In this document: positions 7,321 through 14,107 of the stretch, piece by piece
Position numbering within the stretch: position 1 is the stretch's first letter
Layout of the letters: every line of letters starts with the position of its first letter
Origin: Caldifarciminota bacterium
Lineage (GTDB): Bacteria > Hydrothermota > 32-111 > QNBC01
DNA length: 15,932 nt
Reading direction: 5' to 3'
NCBI GenBank assembly: GCA_015486655.1
Contig: WFRF01000203.1
Location: 1-15,932, forward strand
The notes under the pieces: model-generated
What the model saw: only the letters and a program-made list of their open reading frames with translations
Told to the model about the DNA's origin: nothing
The model's database searches: none
Made by a program: the position numbers and the translations under genes

Positions 7321-7877
7321 AAATAGGTATTACAGGTCCAATAGCCTCGGGTAAATCGATTGTAACAAGTTTTCTCTCCCATTGTTTGGGTTTTCCTATA
7401 ATAGACGCTGATAAAATTGGACATAAACTCATTAAGAACAATGAAATTAAAGAACGATTAATAAACAATTTCGGAAGAGATATAATTAAAAACGGGGAAG
7501 TTGACAGAAAACTTCTCGGTAAAATCGTTTTTAATAAAAAACAACATCTTAATACATTGAATAAAATCTTTTACCCATCAATGAGAAAAGAGCTGATACT
7601 TCAATTGAACAATCATGAAAGTGCCTTACTGGAAATGGCAATTTTACATCAGTACAAATTAGAGCATTATCTTGATGTTATTTTATTTGTAGAAGCGAAT
7701 AAGAATGTAAGAATTGAGCGATTAAAAAACAAAGGACTGACAAAATACGAAGCAATAAACAGAATCAAAAGTCAAAATATCAAAATAAAAAGCGGTGATA
7801 TAATTGTGGAAAACAATTTTAGTAAAATTACCGATTTCGAAAAATATCTGATGGAATTCTGTCAACTGCTCAACTAA
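7317..7877 (+). CDS. coaE: Dephospho-CoA kinase
   Basis: Phosphorylates the 3'-OH of the ribose of dephospho-CoA with ATP, the last step of coenzyme A synthesis. The 186-residue protein has the P-loop GPIASGKS (7-14), the DAD motif (30-32) and the C-terminal region with RIERLKNKGLTKYEAINRIKSQ, typical of CoaE. The usual VPLLFE-like segment is replaced by ALLEMAILHQY, a variant. ATGA overlap with polA indicates translational coupling. It ends the operon, and its TAA (7875-7877) overlaps the TAG of the convergent gene, leaving no room for a separate terminator between them. Confidence 0.94.
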   Translation: MKIGITGPIASGKSIVTSFLSHCLGFPIIDADKIGHKLIKNNEIKERLINNFGRDIIKNGEVDRKLLGKIVFNKKQHLNTLNKIFYPSMRKELILQLNNHESALLEMAILHQYKLEHYLDVILFVEANKNVRIERLKNKGLTKYEAINRIKSQNIKIKSGDIIVENNFSKITDFEKYLMEFCQLLN

Positions 7878-8368
7878 AATTTATAACCTATTATGTCCCT
7901 GAGAAGATCTTTTCTTTTCTTTTTATCTTCATCTTTTTCACTACCGGTAACTGATTTTCCGTCTACGACACCGAGAATTCCTCTACCAAGCTCCGTCTCG
8001 GCAATGATAATATCAAGATCATTAGCCGTGGCGGTAAAAATCGTACATACCTCCTGTACACTTTTAATCTGATTTAAAACATTTATGGGGTACATATCCT
8101 TTAAAAATATCAAAAATGTATGCCCAGCCTTAATGTTCATCATATTCTTAACTGCAAGGTCTTCACATTCGGAATCTGTCCCTTCATGTCTTAAGAGATA
8201 AGGCGGTGAGGCTTCTGCAAAAGCAATACCGAATTTACCCGAACTGTTAGTTGTTATTAAAACTTCATATAAATCTTCAATGGATTTTATAAAGTGCGAT
8301 TGCCCAAAAATAACATTATAATTTCGGGGATTTTCAAGACGATATTTAAATAGTTTTAATTGCTCCAT
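7874..8368 (-). CDS. Adenosine-specific kinase (Adenosine_kin family)
   Basis: The 164-residue protein matches, from memory of the family, the small adenosine-specific kinase group first described in the archaeon Pyrobaculum, which makes AMP from adenosine. Recognisable blocks are VIFGQSHFIKSIEDLYE (19-35), KFGIAFAEAS (45-54), LLRHEGTD (58-65), GHTFLIFLKDMYPINVLN (82-99), VCTIFTATAND (107-117) and AETELGRGILGVVDG (123-137). Full length is normal for the family. A charged Lys/Asp/Glu-rich stretch (about 142-156) near the C-terminus looks like a linker. It starts 2 nt after the stop of the PII-like gene with only a distant GGAG, so it is probably translated by coupling. The family assignment is firm and the in vivo role is not. 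Confidence 0.88.
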   Translation of the reverse strand: MEQLKLFKYRLENPRNYNVIFGQSHFIKSIEDLYEVLITTNSSGKFGIAFAEASPPYLLRHEGTDSECEDLAVKNMMNIKAGHTFLIFLKDMYPINVLNQIKSVQEVCTIFTATANDLDIIIAETELGRGILGVVDGKSVTGSEKDEDKKKRKDLLRDIIGYKF

Positions 8369-8370
8369 AT

Positions 8371-8724
8371 CTATTCAAATATCTCCGGAGGTGTTCCCAT
8401 TACGGATTCCAACTTAATTGTCATCATTCTCCCTACGCCGGGTTCGTTAAAATCAATGTCGGAATCTTTTAGTATTACTGCGAGCTCTTCTACGACCTGC
8501 GGATCATCTGTAATTCCCATTATGACTTTATTGTAGGGTCTGGAACCTTCCAAACCGAACTTGAATCCGGCAAATATGGGAATACCTTTCGCCAATACCT
8601 GTCTTAATCCCTCACTGTCTATAATCGTGGCATCCGTAACGCCTACCTCAACAAGAGCTGAAGATATATCATCTTCATACTCTTCTTTGTTAAGTACAAT
8701 AATAAGCAGATAATTAGTTTCCAT
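8371..8724 (-). CDS. PII-like signalling protein (ferredoxin-like fold)
   Basis: The 117-residue protein, from ATG 8724, reads METNYLLIIVLNKEEYEDDISSALVEVGVTDATIIDSEGL, then IPIFAGFKFGLEGSRPYNKVIMGI and DFNEPGVGRMMTIKLESVMG. The beta-alpha-beta layout, with GxGRMMTIKLESV at the end and SRPYNK in the middle, fits the PII-like family annotated as 'P-II family nitrogen regulator'. Classical GlnB hallmarks (a T-loop with uridylylated Tyr) are not evident. These proteins often bind adenine nucleotides and report energy state. Longer starts exist at ATG 8739 and TTG 8781. I prefer 8724 because the beta-1 strand follows at once. It overlaps the EIIA gene by 11 nt and precedes the adenosine kinase by 2 nt. 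Confidence 0.75.
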   Translation of the reverse strand: METNYLLIIVLNKEEYEDDISSALVEVGVTDATIIDSEGLRQVLAKGIPIFAGFKFGLEGSRPYNKVIMGITDDPQVVEELAVILKDSDIDFNEPGVGRMMTIKLESVMGTPPEIFE

Positions 8725-9223
8725 GAATGACTCTGCCATCTTTTGTTTCGACTTTTCCCTGGACGGGATATTTACTGTCAAAATCTTTTATAATTTTAAA
8801 TATTTCATTTTCATTAGATGCATTTAATAGTTTTTCTTTTATGTCTTCATGTCTCAGCAAACGGGCTATTCTTGCTATTGTCTGTAAATACTCTTTATTA
8901 ACATTTAATGGGGCTGCAATCATAAAAATAATGTGAACAGGTTTCTTATCCAAAGATTTAAAATCAATCCCTTCTTTTGATCTCGCAAACAAAATAGCCA
9001 TCTCTTTAACATCTTCCGATCTGCCATGGGGAATTGCAATACCTTTACCAATTGCCGTGGTTTCCACATCCTCTCTCTTGACAATTGCGTTCAAAAAATT
9101 CTTCTTATTTACTAAAATACCTGTTTTATCAAAAACATCCACAAGTTCTTCAATTACGTCATTTTTGCTCTTTGATTTAATTTCTTTCACTATCAGATCT
9201 GTTGACATGTATGATGCTAACAT
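8714..9223 (-). CDS. PTS EIIA component, fructose/nitrogen (PtsN) type
   Basis: The 169-residue PTS_EIIA_2 domain carries the phosphorylated histidine in TAIGKGIAIPHGR (His66), with the upstream REDVETT and downstream KKPVHIIFMIAAPLNVNKEYLQTIARIARLL segments typical of EIIA-Fru/PtsN. It has no EIIB, EIIC or HPr domain. Such free-standing EIIA proteins are usually regulators that take phosphate from HPr or NPr instead of carrying sugar. Start ATG 9223 has a strong AAGGAGG 5 nt upstream (9229-9235) and its own perfect promoter 25-53 bp upstream. No HPr or EI is in the window. The rpoN and hpf genes that accompany ptsN in proteobacteria are absent. It is followed by PII-like and adenosine kinase genes, suggesting a regulatory module. 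Confidence 0.9.
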   Translation of the reverse strand: MLASYMSTDLIVKEIKSKSKNDVIEELVDVFDKTGILVNKKNFLNAIVKREDVETTAIGKGIAIPHGRSEDVKEMAILFARSKEGIDFKSLDKKPVHIIFMIAAPLNVNKEYLQTIARIARLLRHEDIKEKLLNASNENEIFKIIKDFDSKYPVQGKVETKDGRVIHGN

Positions 9224-9462
9224 TTCAGCCTCCTTATATTTTTGACAATTATAACATTACTTAAATTACGTGTCAATTGATTTCTTAACCGTTTAATCGG
9301 TAAAATACAATTGTACGCATTTATATTTCCTTCTCTGTTATACCTGAAAATAGTGACGAATTTATGTTTAAATTCACTGAACTCGTTTCTTTCAACAAGA
9401 GATTCTGTCTCGTATTCAATTTTATGACTATTTTCTCTCTCGAAAAAGATTGTACTGGCCAA
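9217..9462 (-). CDS. Small protein of unknown function, TTG start
   Basis: The 81-residue frame starts at TTG 9462, only 6 nt after an extended GGAGGAGG (9469-9476). A good promoter (TTGAAA, 17 bp, TATATT) lies further upstream. The predicted product begins MASTIFFERENSHKIEYETES and is charged, with a beta-like middle (HKFVTIFRY, AYNCILPIKRL) and a basic end (KNIRRLKC). There is no signal peptide or membrane segment and I do not recognise it. Its stop overlaps the start of the EIIA gene (ATGTTAG, 7 nt), as expected for a coupled operon gene. Its last third also contains the complete promoter and Shine-Dalgarno of the EIIA gene. An alternative is a non-coding leader, but the strong SD, promoter and stop/start overlap argue for a real gene. 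Confidence 0.55.
   Translation of the reverse strand: MASTIFFERENSHKIEYETESLVERNEFSEFKHKFVTIFRYNREGNINAYNCILPIKRLRNQLTRNLSNVIIVKNIRRLKC
9248..9276 (-). promoter_or_regulatory. Internal promoter of the EIIA/PII-like/adenosine kinase genes
   Basis: On the minus strand: TTGACA (9276-9271), a 17-bp spacer and TATAAT (9253-9248), with TG one base before the -10 (extended -10). This matches consensus perfectly. It lies inside the coding region of the small upstream ORF, giving a predicted leader of fewer than 20 nt. Confidence 0.8.
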
Positions 9463-9505
9463 ACAAAACCTCCTCCAACTTAATATAACCACCAATCACC
9501 AACCA

Positions 9506-9534
9506 AATATAACACTTTAAATTTATTTTTTCAA
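9506..9534 (-). promoter_or_regulatory. Promoter upstream of the small ORF
   Basis: Minus strand TTGAAA (9534-9529), a 17-bp spacer and TATATT (9511-9506) with an extended TG. The predicted leader contains a short repeated TTGGT pattern before GGAGGAGG. Confidence 0.7.
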
Positions 9535-9614
9535 GATATTTTGTTATATTTTTAATAAAAATTTTAACACGGCATTAGCACATTTTAAACGTAGCTTTTT
9601 CCATCAAGAAAAAA

Positions 9615-10799
9615 CTAAATGGAGAATTGGAATTTTTCGTTCTTAAATATAGCCAAACAAGTATCGACAACATCAGGATCGTACAATATGCCCTTGTTTT
9701 TTCTTATCTCGTCAAGAGCCTTATTCAAGCCCCAGGCGGGTCTGTACGGCCTGTGATTGGACATTGCCTCTACAACATCAGCAACGCTTAATATTCTTGA
9801 TTCCAAAAGGATGTTATTGCCGCTTAAATGTTGAGGATAACCCGAACCGTCCATTCTCTCATGGTGCTGTAAAACAAAATTAGCTACCTTCCACGGGAAT
9901 TCTATTCCCTTTAATATGTCATATCCTGCTTTGGGATGCTCTTTGATTAACATAAATTCTATTTCGGTTAACCTTCCCGGTTTACTGAGTATTTCAGCCG
10001 GGACGGTTATTTTACCTATATCATGCACAGAACCTGCAATTCTTATACCTTCAATTTGATTTTCGGGCAGCCCCATTTCAGTCGCAATCAGACAAGCGAG
10101 CTGTGTAACCATCTGTTGGTGACCATATGTGTACGGATCTCTTTTTTCTACTGATGACGCCAGAGCATTGACCACTTCTTCAAGAACCCTGCTCAATTTA
10201 TCAAAGGAAGATTGAAGATTTTCCTCTGCCTGCATCCTTTCTATTATCTCTTTTTGTAATTGGTCAACAACTTTTTTCAGCTCGACATTCTGTTTTTGAA
10301 TCTTCTTTTCCAGATTAATATTTATCTCTTCTTCTTTATTTAAAATTTCTTCGTTAAACAGAAGAAGAAAAGACTTTCTTCCATTGTAAAGTACACTTTT
10401 TATATTTACCTTAAATTTGGTTTCATTGCCGTTGTTGCCGACATAATGAATGTCGAGCTTATCAGGGGGTTTTGTCGAAGATAAAGCTTCATTAATTTTT
10501 CTTCCCGCCCTGTCGCTTAGAAGAGCCAAAATTTTATTATTCTTTACAAACTCTTCGTCAATATTGAATCTCTTAAGAAACAAATTGTTCCAGGAGGCAA
10601 AATTCAAATCTTTTTTAAATACAATCGCTACGGGGGAAGGAATTAAATTCATAATAGCTTGATAAAGCATTTTCTTTTCTTTCAATTCGTTTTTTACGAG
10701 TTTCAAATCTATAACGGATAGTTTCAACGATCTTACTTCATCTCTGAGCCCAAACAGTTCATTTAGCAATTGTTCCTTTGATTTATCTATATCCTTCAT
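9615..10799 (-). CDS. PAS/HD-GYP cyclic-di-GMP phosphodiesterase
   Basis: The 394-residue cytoplasmic protein has three parts: an N-terminal coiled coil (about 1-45), a PAS-like sensor fold (about 43-152: YQAIMNLIPSPVAIVFKKD... ...FLLLFNEE), and a second coiled coil (about 155-200) leading into an HD-GYP domain (about 205-390). The metal site is HD at 259-260 (VHDIGK). Further motifs are KEHPKAGYDIL, HHE at 312-314 with D317, and intact GYP at 320-322, so hydrolysis of c-di-GMP to GMP is expected. ADVVEAMSNHRPYRP closes the domain. No transmembrane segment is seen. SD GAGGG (10804-10808) lies 4 nt before the ATG, and the gene has its own perfect promoter. The PAS ligand cannot be told from sequence. 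Confidence 0.93.
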   Translation of the reverse strand: MKDIDKSKEQLLNELFGLRDEVRSLKLSVIDLKLVKNELKEKKMLYQAIMNLIPSPVAIVFKKDLNFASWNNLFLKRFNIDEEFVKNNKILALLSDRAGRKINEALSSTKPPDKLDIHYVGNNGNETKFKVNIKSVLYNGRKSFLLLFNEEILNKEEEININLEKKIQKQNVELKKVVDQLQKEIIERMQAEENLQSSFDKLSRVLEEVVNALASSVEKRDPYTYGHQQMVTQLACLIATEMGLPENQIEGIRIAGSVHDIGKITVPAEILSKPGRLTEIEFMLIKEHPKAGYDILKGIEFPWKVANFVLQHHERMDGSGYPQHLSGNNILLESRILSVADVVEAMSNHRPYRPAWGLNKALDEIRKNKGILYDPDVVDTCLAIFKNEKFQFSI

Positions 10800-10815
10800 T
10801 TTTCCCTCTTTTTTG

Positions 10816-10844
10816 ATTATAAAATCAAATTAATCTAATGTCAA
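10816..10844 (-). promoter_or_regulatory. Promoter of the PAS/HD-GYP gene
   Basis: Minus strand TTGACA (10844-10839), a 17-bp spacer and TATAAT (10821-10816), directly after the stop codon of the upstream gene. The leader is about 10 nt before the ATG. Confidence 0.8.
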
Positions 10845-10845
10845 C

Positions 10846-11832
10846 CTATGTAGTGCACATTTTAATCAGTTTTCCCCATGCATCTTCTCCGGAGTTTAAC
10901 ATTCCCGAATTCAACAACAGATATTCATCACTTTCTGTTACTCCCATCATTCCGCCTTTTATATACTTTACACATACATTCGCACCTTTTTCAATATAGC
11001 TTGTCAAATCTTTTCCCTTAATTATACCTGCGATTTCTTTATTTTTAATGTCACCGTTCGAGATATGCGATTTCATCTTTTTCCCCACAACATCTTTTTG
11101 GAAAACAAATCCGACAATATAGGTGGGAACAATATAACTGCCAAAATTAAATTCATCGTAAATAGTAGTTTTTTTTATGATTCGATAATTCCTGATAGGC
11201 CTTAGAATTCTTCGAAAATTGAAATTGGCATCTCTTATGGCATTAAAGTTCAGCCTTGTAATTTCATTTTTCACGATGATAATAATATCAAAACTCTTAT
11301 AAAGATCTTCCGGTAACAAAAACCAACCTTTATCCAGAGTAAAATTAAAAACCCCGATGGAATAAGGCATCTTTACCTTTGTTCGATCTTCCTTACAAAT
11401 ACTTCTAACACTTGCAAATTGCTCTTCGGATTTTAATATATGCGTTGGCTCAACAATCTCTACGTTGAATTTACTCTTGAGAAATCTTTTCAGAGCAGCT
11501 ACGGCAATAATATTTTGGAATAAAGAGAACCACCTTTCTTCGAGATGGAACTGGGAGGACGAGGAAAATTCCGAATTTTTCCCTATTTGTGAAAACCATA
11601 ACGCTTTGAGAAGCAAATTATAGTAATCCGTTCTATCCAGGAATACAAGCTGATATTTAAAACGATTTTCCAGCCAATTATTGAATTCTTTAATGCTAAA
11701 TTTCTCGGATATTTCATTACCGTAGAAAGCTCCCTGAAGGGCTAATTCAGAAAGCATATACGAAACCGTGCTATTTTCAATCGTTTTGAATGTTTCCAGT
11801 GAAACTTTTTTAATATATCTTTTATATATCAT
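10846..11832 (-). CDS. Protein of unknown function, 328 residues
   Basis: I do not recognise this protein. ATG 11832 follows GGAAGG at close range, and a TTGACA-17-TATTAT promoter lies 23-51 bp upstream. No signal peptide or transmembrane helix is apparent, so it is probably cytoplasmic. The N-terminal half (about 1-135) is helical and aromatic-rich (YYNLLLKALWFSQIG, WFSLFQNIIAVAALKRFL). The middle (about 155-215) has strands such as SIGVFNFTLDKGWFLL and FDIIIIVKNEI and a basic stretch RRILRPIRNYRIIKK. The C-terminal part (about 225-328) has SYIVPTYIVGFVFQKDV and a Gly-rich segment YIKGGMMGVTESDEYLLLNSGMLNSG. It contains several Cys (144, 305, 326) but no clear metal motif. It sits between c-di-GMP and surface-polysaccharide genes, which does not fix a role. 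Confidence 0.8.
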   Translation of the reverse strand: MIYKRYIKKVSLETFKTIENSTVSYMLSELALQGAFYGNEISEKFSIKEFNNWLENRFKYQLVFLDRTDYYNLLLKALWFSQIGKNSEFSSSSQFHLEERWFSLFQNIIAVAALKRFLKSKFNVEIVEPTHILKSEEQFASVRSICKEDRTKVKMPYSIGVFNFTLDKGWFLLPEDLYKSFDIIIIVKNEITRLNFNAIRDANFNFRRILRPIRNYRIIKKTTIYDEFNFGSYIVPTYIVGFVFQKDVVGKKMKSHISNGDIKNKEIAGIIKGKDLTSYIEKGANVCVKYIKGGMMGVTESDEYLLLNSGMLNSGEDAWGKLIKMCTT

Positions 11833-11854
11833 ATAACCTTCCAGAGAGTATATA

Positions 11855-11883
11855 ATAATATATTTAATTTAGAGATTTGTCAA
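11855..11883 (-). promoter_or_regulatory. Promoter of the 328-residue unknown gene
   Basis: Minus strand TTGACA (11883-11878), 17 bp, TATTAT (11860-11855). The -35 box overlaps the stop codon of the upstream barrel-like gene. Confidence 0.72.
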
Positions 11884-12416
11884 AAGGAAACCGAAAAATT
11901 AAGAGATGGCGAAACAAGGAAACCGATTCCTATGTCTTTATATAAGCTTATGTAATTGACATTCTCGATTGCAAATACGGAGTTAATGTCAATACCGTTT
12001 CTTTCGACAAAATATATGGAGTTAAAGAAACGCTGATAATTTAAACTGTCCCCCTGAGTAGGGGTTTCTAACGAATATAAACGAATAATACCGTAACCGA
12101 GAGATACATTGGAATAAAACATGTAGTCGATTTTTGATAGTATATTCGTCCCCAGGAAATCCAACGGGATTTCATAATCGATCGTAAGTGCGTATCCAGA
12201 ATACGCATAATAATCATAGGAGGTTTTATGTACTTCGGATTTAACAAAAAGAGGCATTATGCTAATTCGGTCTGTTAATGGCATTTTAATATAGTAATTC
12301 ATTCCCCAGTCATAGTAAGGAGTGTAATTCAATCCGCTCGAGATTGTCAAACTAAAAAGTGGCAGTGCAATAACGAGTAATAAAATGAAAACCGAAACGA
12401 ATTTAATTGCTTTCAT
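11880..12416 (-). CDS. Small exported protein, probable outer-membrane beta-barrel
   Basis: The 178-residue protein from ATG 12416 (MKAIKFVSVFILLLVIALPLFS) has a clear Sec signal peptide with no lipobox. The mature part is rich in Tyr, Ser, Asn and alternating strands (LTISSGLNYTPYYDWGMNYYIKMP, ISIMPLFVKSEV, NVSLGYGIIRLYSL) and ends in Phe (LNFSVSF), the usual terminal residue of outer-membrane barrels recognised by the Bam complex. It is small for a porin, about 8 strands at most. A TTG at 12422 would add two residues. It overlaps the 3' end of wecB by 14 nt and so is co-transcribed with it. Function unknown. The barrel assignment rests on pattern only. Confidence 0.75.
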   Translation of the reverse strand: MKAIKFVSVFILLLVIALPLFSLTISSGLNYTPYYDWGMNYYIKMPLTDRISIMPLFVKSEVHKTSYDYYAYSGYALTIDYEIPLDFLGTNILSKIDYMFYSNVSLGYGIIRLYSLETPTQGDSLNYQRFFNSIYFVERNGIDINSVFAIENVNYISLYKDIGIGFLVSPSLNFSVSF

Positions 12417-13494
12417 GTTCAATAACTTCTATAATTCTCTTTGCCGTTTGCCCGTCCCACAACTCCGGTACTTCACCGTATTTACATTCACCATCAAGGC
12501 ATTTCATCACATTATTAACGATTGTATCTTTTTCCGTCCCTACAATTGTATTGCTACCTACCTCAACGGTTATCGGTCGTTCCGTATTTTTCCTAACGGT
12601 AAAACAGGGAACGTTCAAGAAGGTTGATTCCTCTTGAATTCCTCCGGAGTCCGTTATAATACATTTTGCATCATTTTCCATTGATAACAAATCTATGTAA
12701 CTTAGAGGTTCTATGATTTTTAAATTTTCAATTTCATTTAAGGCAATGCCAAACTGCTGTGCCATTTTTGCCGTTCTCGGATGAATGGGGAAAATTATGG
12801 GGGTCTTCTTACTGATCTCTTCCAAAGCACCCACAATGGACAAAAAAGTGTCTCTGTTATCAACATTTGAAGGTCTGTGCATGGTAAGAAGAATATAATC
12901 TCCCTTATCAAGCCCGAATTCCTTATATTTCTTTCTGTTTTTTATTCTGTCCAGATTATTCACTATTGTATCTATCATTATATTGCCTACAAAAAAAATC
13001 TTTTCCTTTTCCAATCCTTCTTTTTCAAGGTTAATATTTGCCTCTCTTGAGTGGGTGAACAGAAAGTCGGAAAGAGAATCTGTGATCACACGATTTATTT
13101 CCTCGGGCATTGTTCTGTCATAACTCCTCAATCCGGATTCAATATGAGCAATTTTTATATATAATTTTGATGCGGCGATGGAAGAAGCCATTGTGGTATT
13201 AACATCACCTACAACAACAATCATATCCGGTCTGTCCTTTTCAAGCAGCTCCTCTGTTGATTTTATGATCTCGGCAGTTTGGTACCCCTGGCTTCCGGAA
13301 CCTACATTTAAATAATAATCCGGTTCGCTTATGTTTAATTCCTCAAAAAATACCTTAGACATAAAATAATCGTAGTGTTGCCCGGAATGCACAAGGACAG
13401 TATTAAAGTTTTTATTAGCTTTTAACAACTCCATTAAAGGGGCGATTTTGATAAAATTCGGTCTTGCACCTACTATAACAAAAATTTTCTTCAT
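12403..13494 (-). CDS. wecB: UDP-N-acetylglucosamine 2-epimerase (non-hydrolysing)
   Basis: Interconverts UDP-GlcNAc and UDP-ManNAc, supplying ManNAc-type sugars for surface polysaccharide. The 363-residue protein shows GARPNFIKIAPL (9-20; Arg11 and Lys16), VGDVNTTMA with Asp97, HIESGLRS with Glu119, MPEEINR (129-135), MHRPSN with His206 and DSGGIQEES (282-290), which together form the complete WecB active site. The ATG at 13494 follows GGAGG and yields the canonical N-terminus MKKIFVIVGARPN. The frame extends upstream to 13548, but that would read through the promoter. The next gene downstream overlaps it. No other glycan genes are in the window, so the end product is unknown. Confidence 0.95.
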   Translation of the reverse strand: MKKIFVIVGARPNFIKIAPLMELLKANKNFNTVLVHSGQHYDYFMSKVFFEELNISEPDYYLNVGSGSQGYQTAEIIKSTEELLEKDRPDMIVVVGDVNTTMASSIAASKLYIKIAHIESGLRSYDRTMPEEINRVITDSLSDFLFTHSREANINLEKEGLEKEKIFFVGNIMIDTIVNNLDRIKNRKKYKEFGLDKGDYILLTMHRPSNVDNRDTFLSIVGALEEISKKTPIIFPIHPRTAKMAQQFGIALNEIENLKIIEPLSYIDLLSMENDAKCIITDSGGIQEESTFLNVPCFTVRKNTERPITVEVGSNTIVGTEKDTIVNNVMKCLDGECKYGEVPELWDGQTAKRIIEVIEHESN

Positions 13495-13519
13495 CAATCC
13501 TCCAAAAAACATCTCTGCT

Positions 13520-13548
13520 AATATAATACAATAAAGAGCGTTTGTCAA
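13520..13548 (-). promoter_or_regulatory. Promoter of wecB
   Basis: Minus strand TTGACA (13548-13543), 17 bp, TATATT (13525-13520), 26 bp before the ATG. Its position settles the wecB start at 13494. Confidence 0.78.
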
Positions 13549-13567
13549 ACATCAAAATATAAGAAAG

Positions 13568-13595
13568 AGTAGATAGGTTCGAACATATTAACCAC
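13568..13595 (-). repeat. 28-bp dispersed motif, right copy (inverted)
   Basis: The reverse complement of this site has the same 13 + 11 fixed bases as 691-718, separated by four different bases (TCGA here). It lies 36 bp beyond the end of the inverted three-hairpin repeat. Confidence 0.6.
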
Positions 13596-13631
13596 CAGAT
13601 GGGAATAAAGGATGTGGCGAATAGGAAACAA

Positions 13632-13699
13632 ATGGAAAGCACGTATGGCTTTACAAACACCCCCCCTGCTACGCAGTACCCCTCTTGCCGAGGGGAATT
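13632..13699 (-). repeat. Three-hairpin intergenic repeat, copy 3
   Basis: Read on the minus strand it has the same plan as 481-544: hairpin CCCCTC/GAGGGG (13679-13695), hairpin CTGC-3 nt-GCAG (13666-13676), the GGGTGTTT block, then AAAGC-7 nt-GCTTT (13636-13652) and TTCCAT. It keeps the order and spacing of the left-side copies. Confidence 0.72.
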
Positions 13700-13904
13700 T
13701 TCAGGCACAATTTTTGGGAGGTATCTCATTTTTCGGGGTTCGAGAGCCTCACCCCTCATGTGTATATTTTCTTTTTTGTAGTCGTTTCATCTGGATAAGA
13801 GAGCCTCACCTTCGAGTGCCTCAGGCTTCGGCTTCGTGAACATTGCCCCTCATGAATCTGTCCATCGACAACTTCACCCCTCATGCCGAGGGGAATTCAA
13901 TAAT

Positions 13905-13961
13905 GTTACCTTGAATCAAGCTCAAGGTCTTAATGAGATTCTGAAACAATTTCAGAATGAC
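13905..13961 (+). repeat. 57-bp two-hairpin repeat, diverged copy
   Basis: Same length as 415-471 and the same end (ATGAC). Hairpins are ACCTTGA/TCAAGGT (13908-13928) and ATTCTGAA-5 nt-TTCAGAAT (13938-13958). The second hairpin keeps the 8-bp stem and 5-nt loop of the left copy with paired changes. Confidence 0.65.
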
Positions 13962-14039
13962 AAATCAGAAAAGCAAGAAACGATATAATCAATTACATAT
14001 TTAAATTTCCAGTTCTTACTTATTTCTAATCATAGCTGC

Positions 14040-14107
14040 TCCACTTTTAGGGGAGCTGTCCGGTTCTGCCGGACTGAGGGGGCATGGGCCGAGGGGAATT
14101 CAATAAT
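14040..14107 (-). repeat. Degenerate GC-rich hairpin repeat
   Basis: Contains the 6-bp hairpin GTCCGG-TTCTG-CCGGAC (14058-14074) flanked by GGGGAGCT and GAGGGGGC, and ends in GCCGAGGGGAATTC as two other copies in this stretch do. On the minus strand it would begin AATTCCCCTCGGCC, the start seen in the three-hairpin repeats, but its inner part is different. Confidence 0.5.

Noticed and set aside
9463..9495. GTG start at 9495 for the small ORF
   Set aside because: It lies upstream of the GGAGGAGG and has no ribosome-binding site of its own. TTG 9462 has ideal spacing.
9592..9616. Terminator hairpin after the HD-GYP gene (AGCTTTTTC/GAAAAAACT)
   Set aside because: Almost pure A/T stem with a mismatch and no following T-run on the minus strand, so it is not convincing as a terminator.
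13495..13548. Longer wecB start at 13548
   Set aside because: The extension crosses the TTGACA/TATATT promoter and lacks a ribosome-binding site. ATG 13494 follows GGAGG and begins at the canonical N-terminus.
13415..13839. Open frames on both strands of the repeat mosaic (for example 13599-13839 plus, 13415-13759 minus)
   Set aside because: They consist of translated hairpin repeats or run into wecB in the wrong frame, have no ribosome-binding site, and show odd composition.
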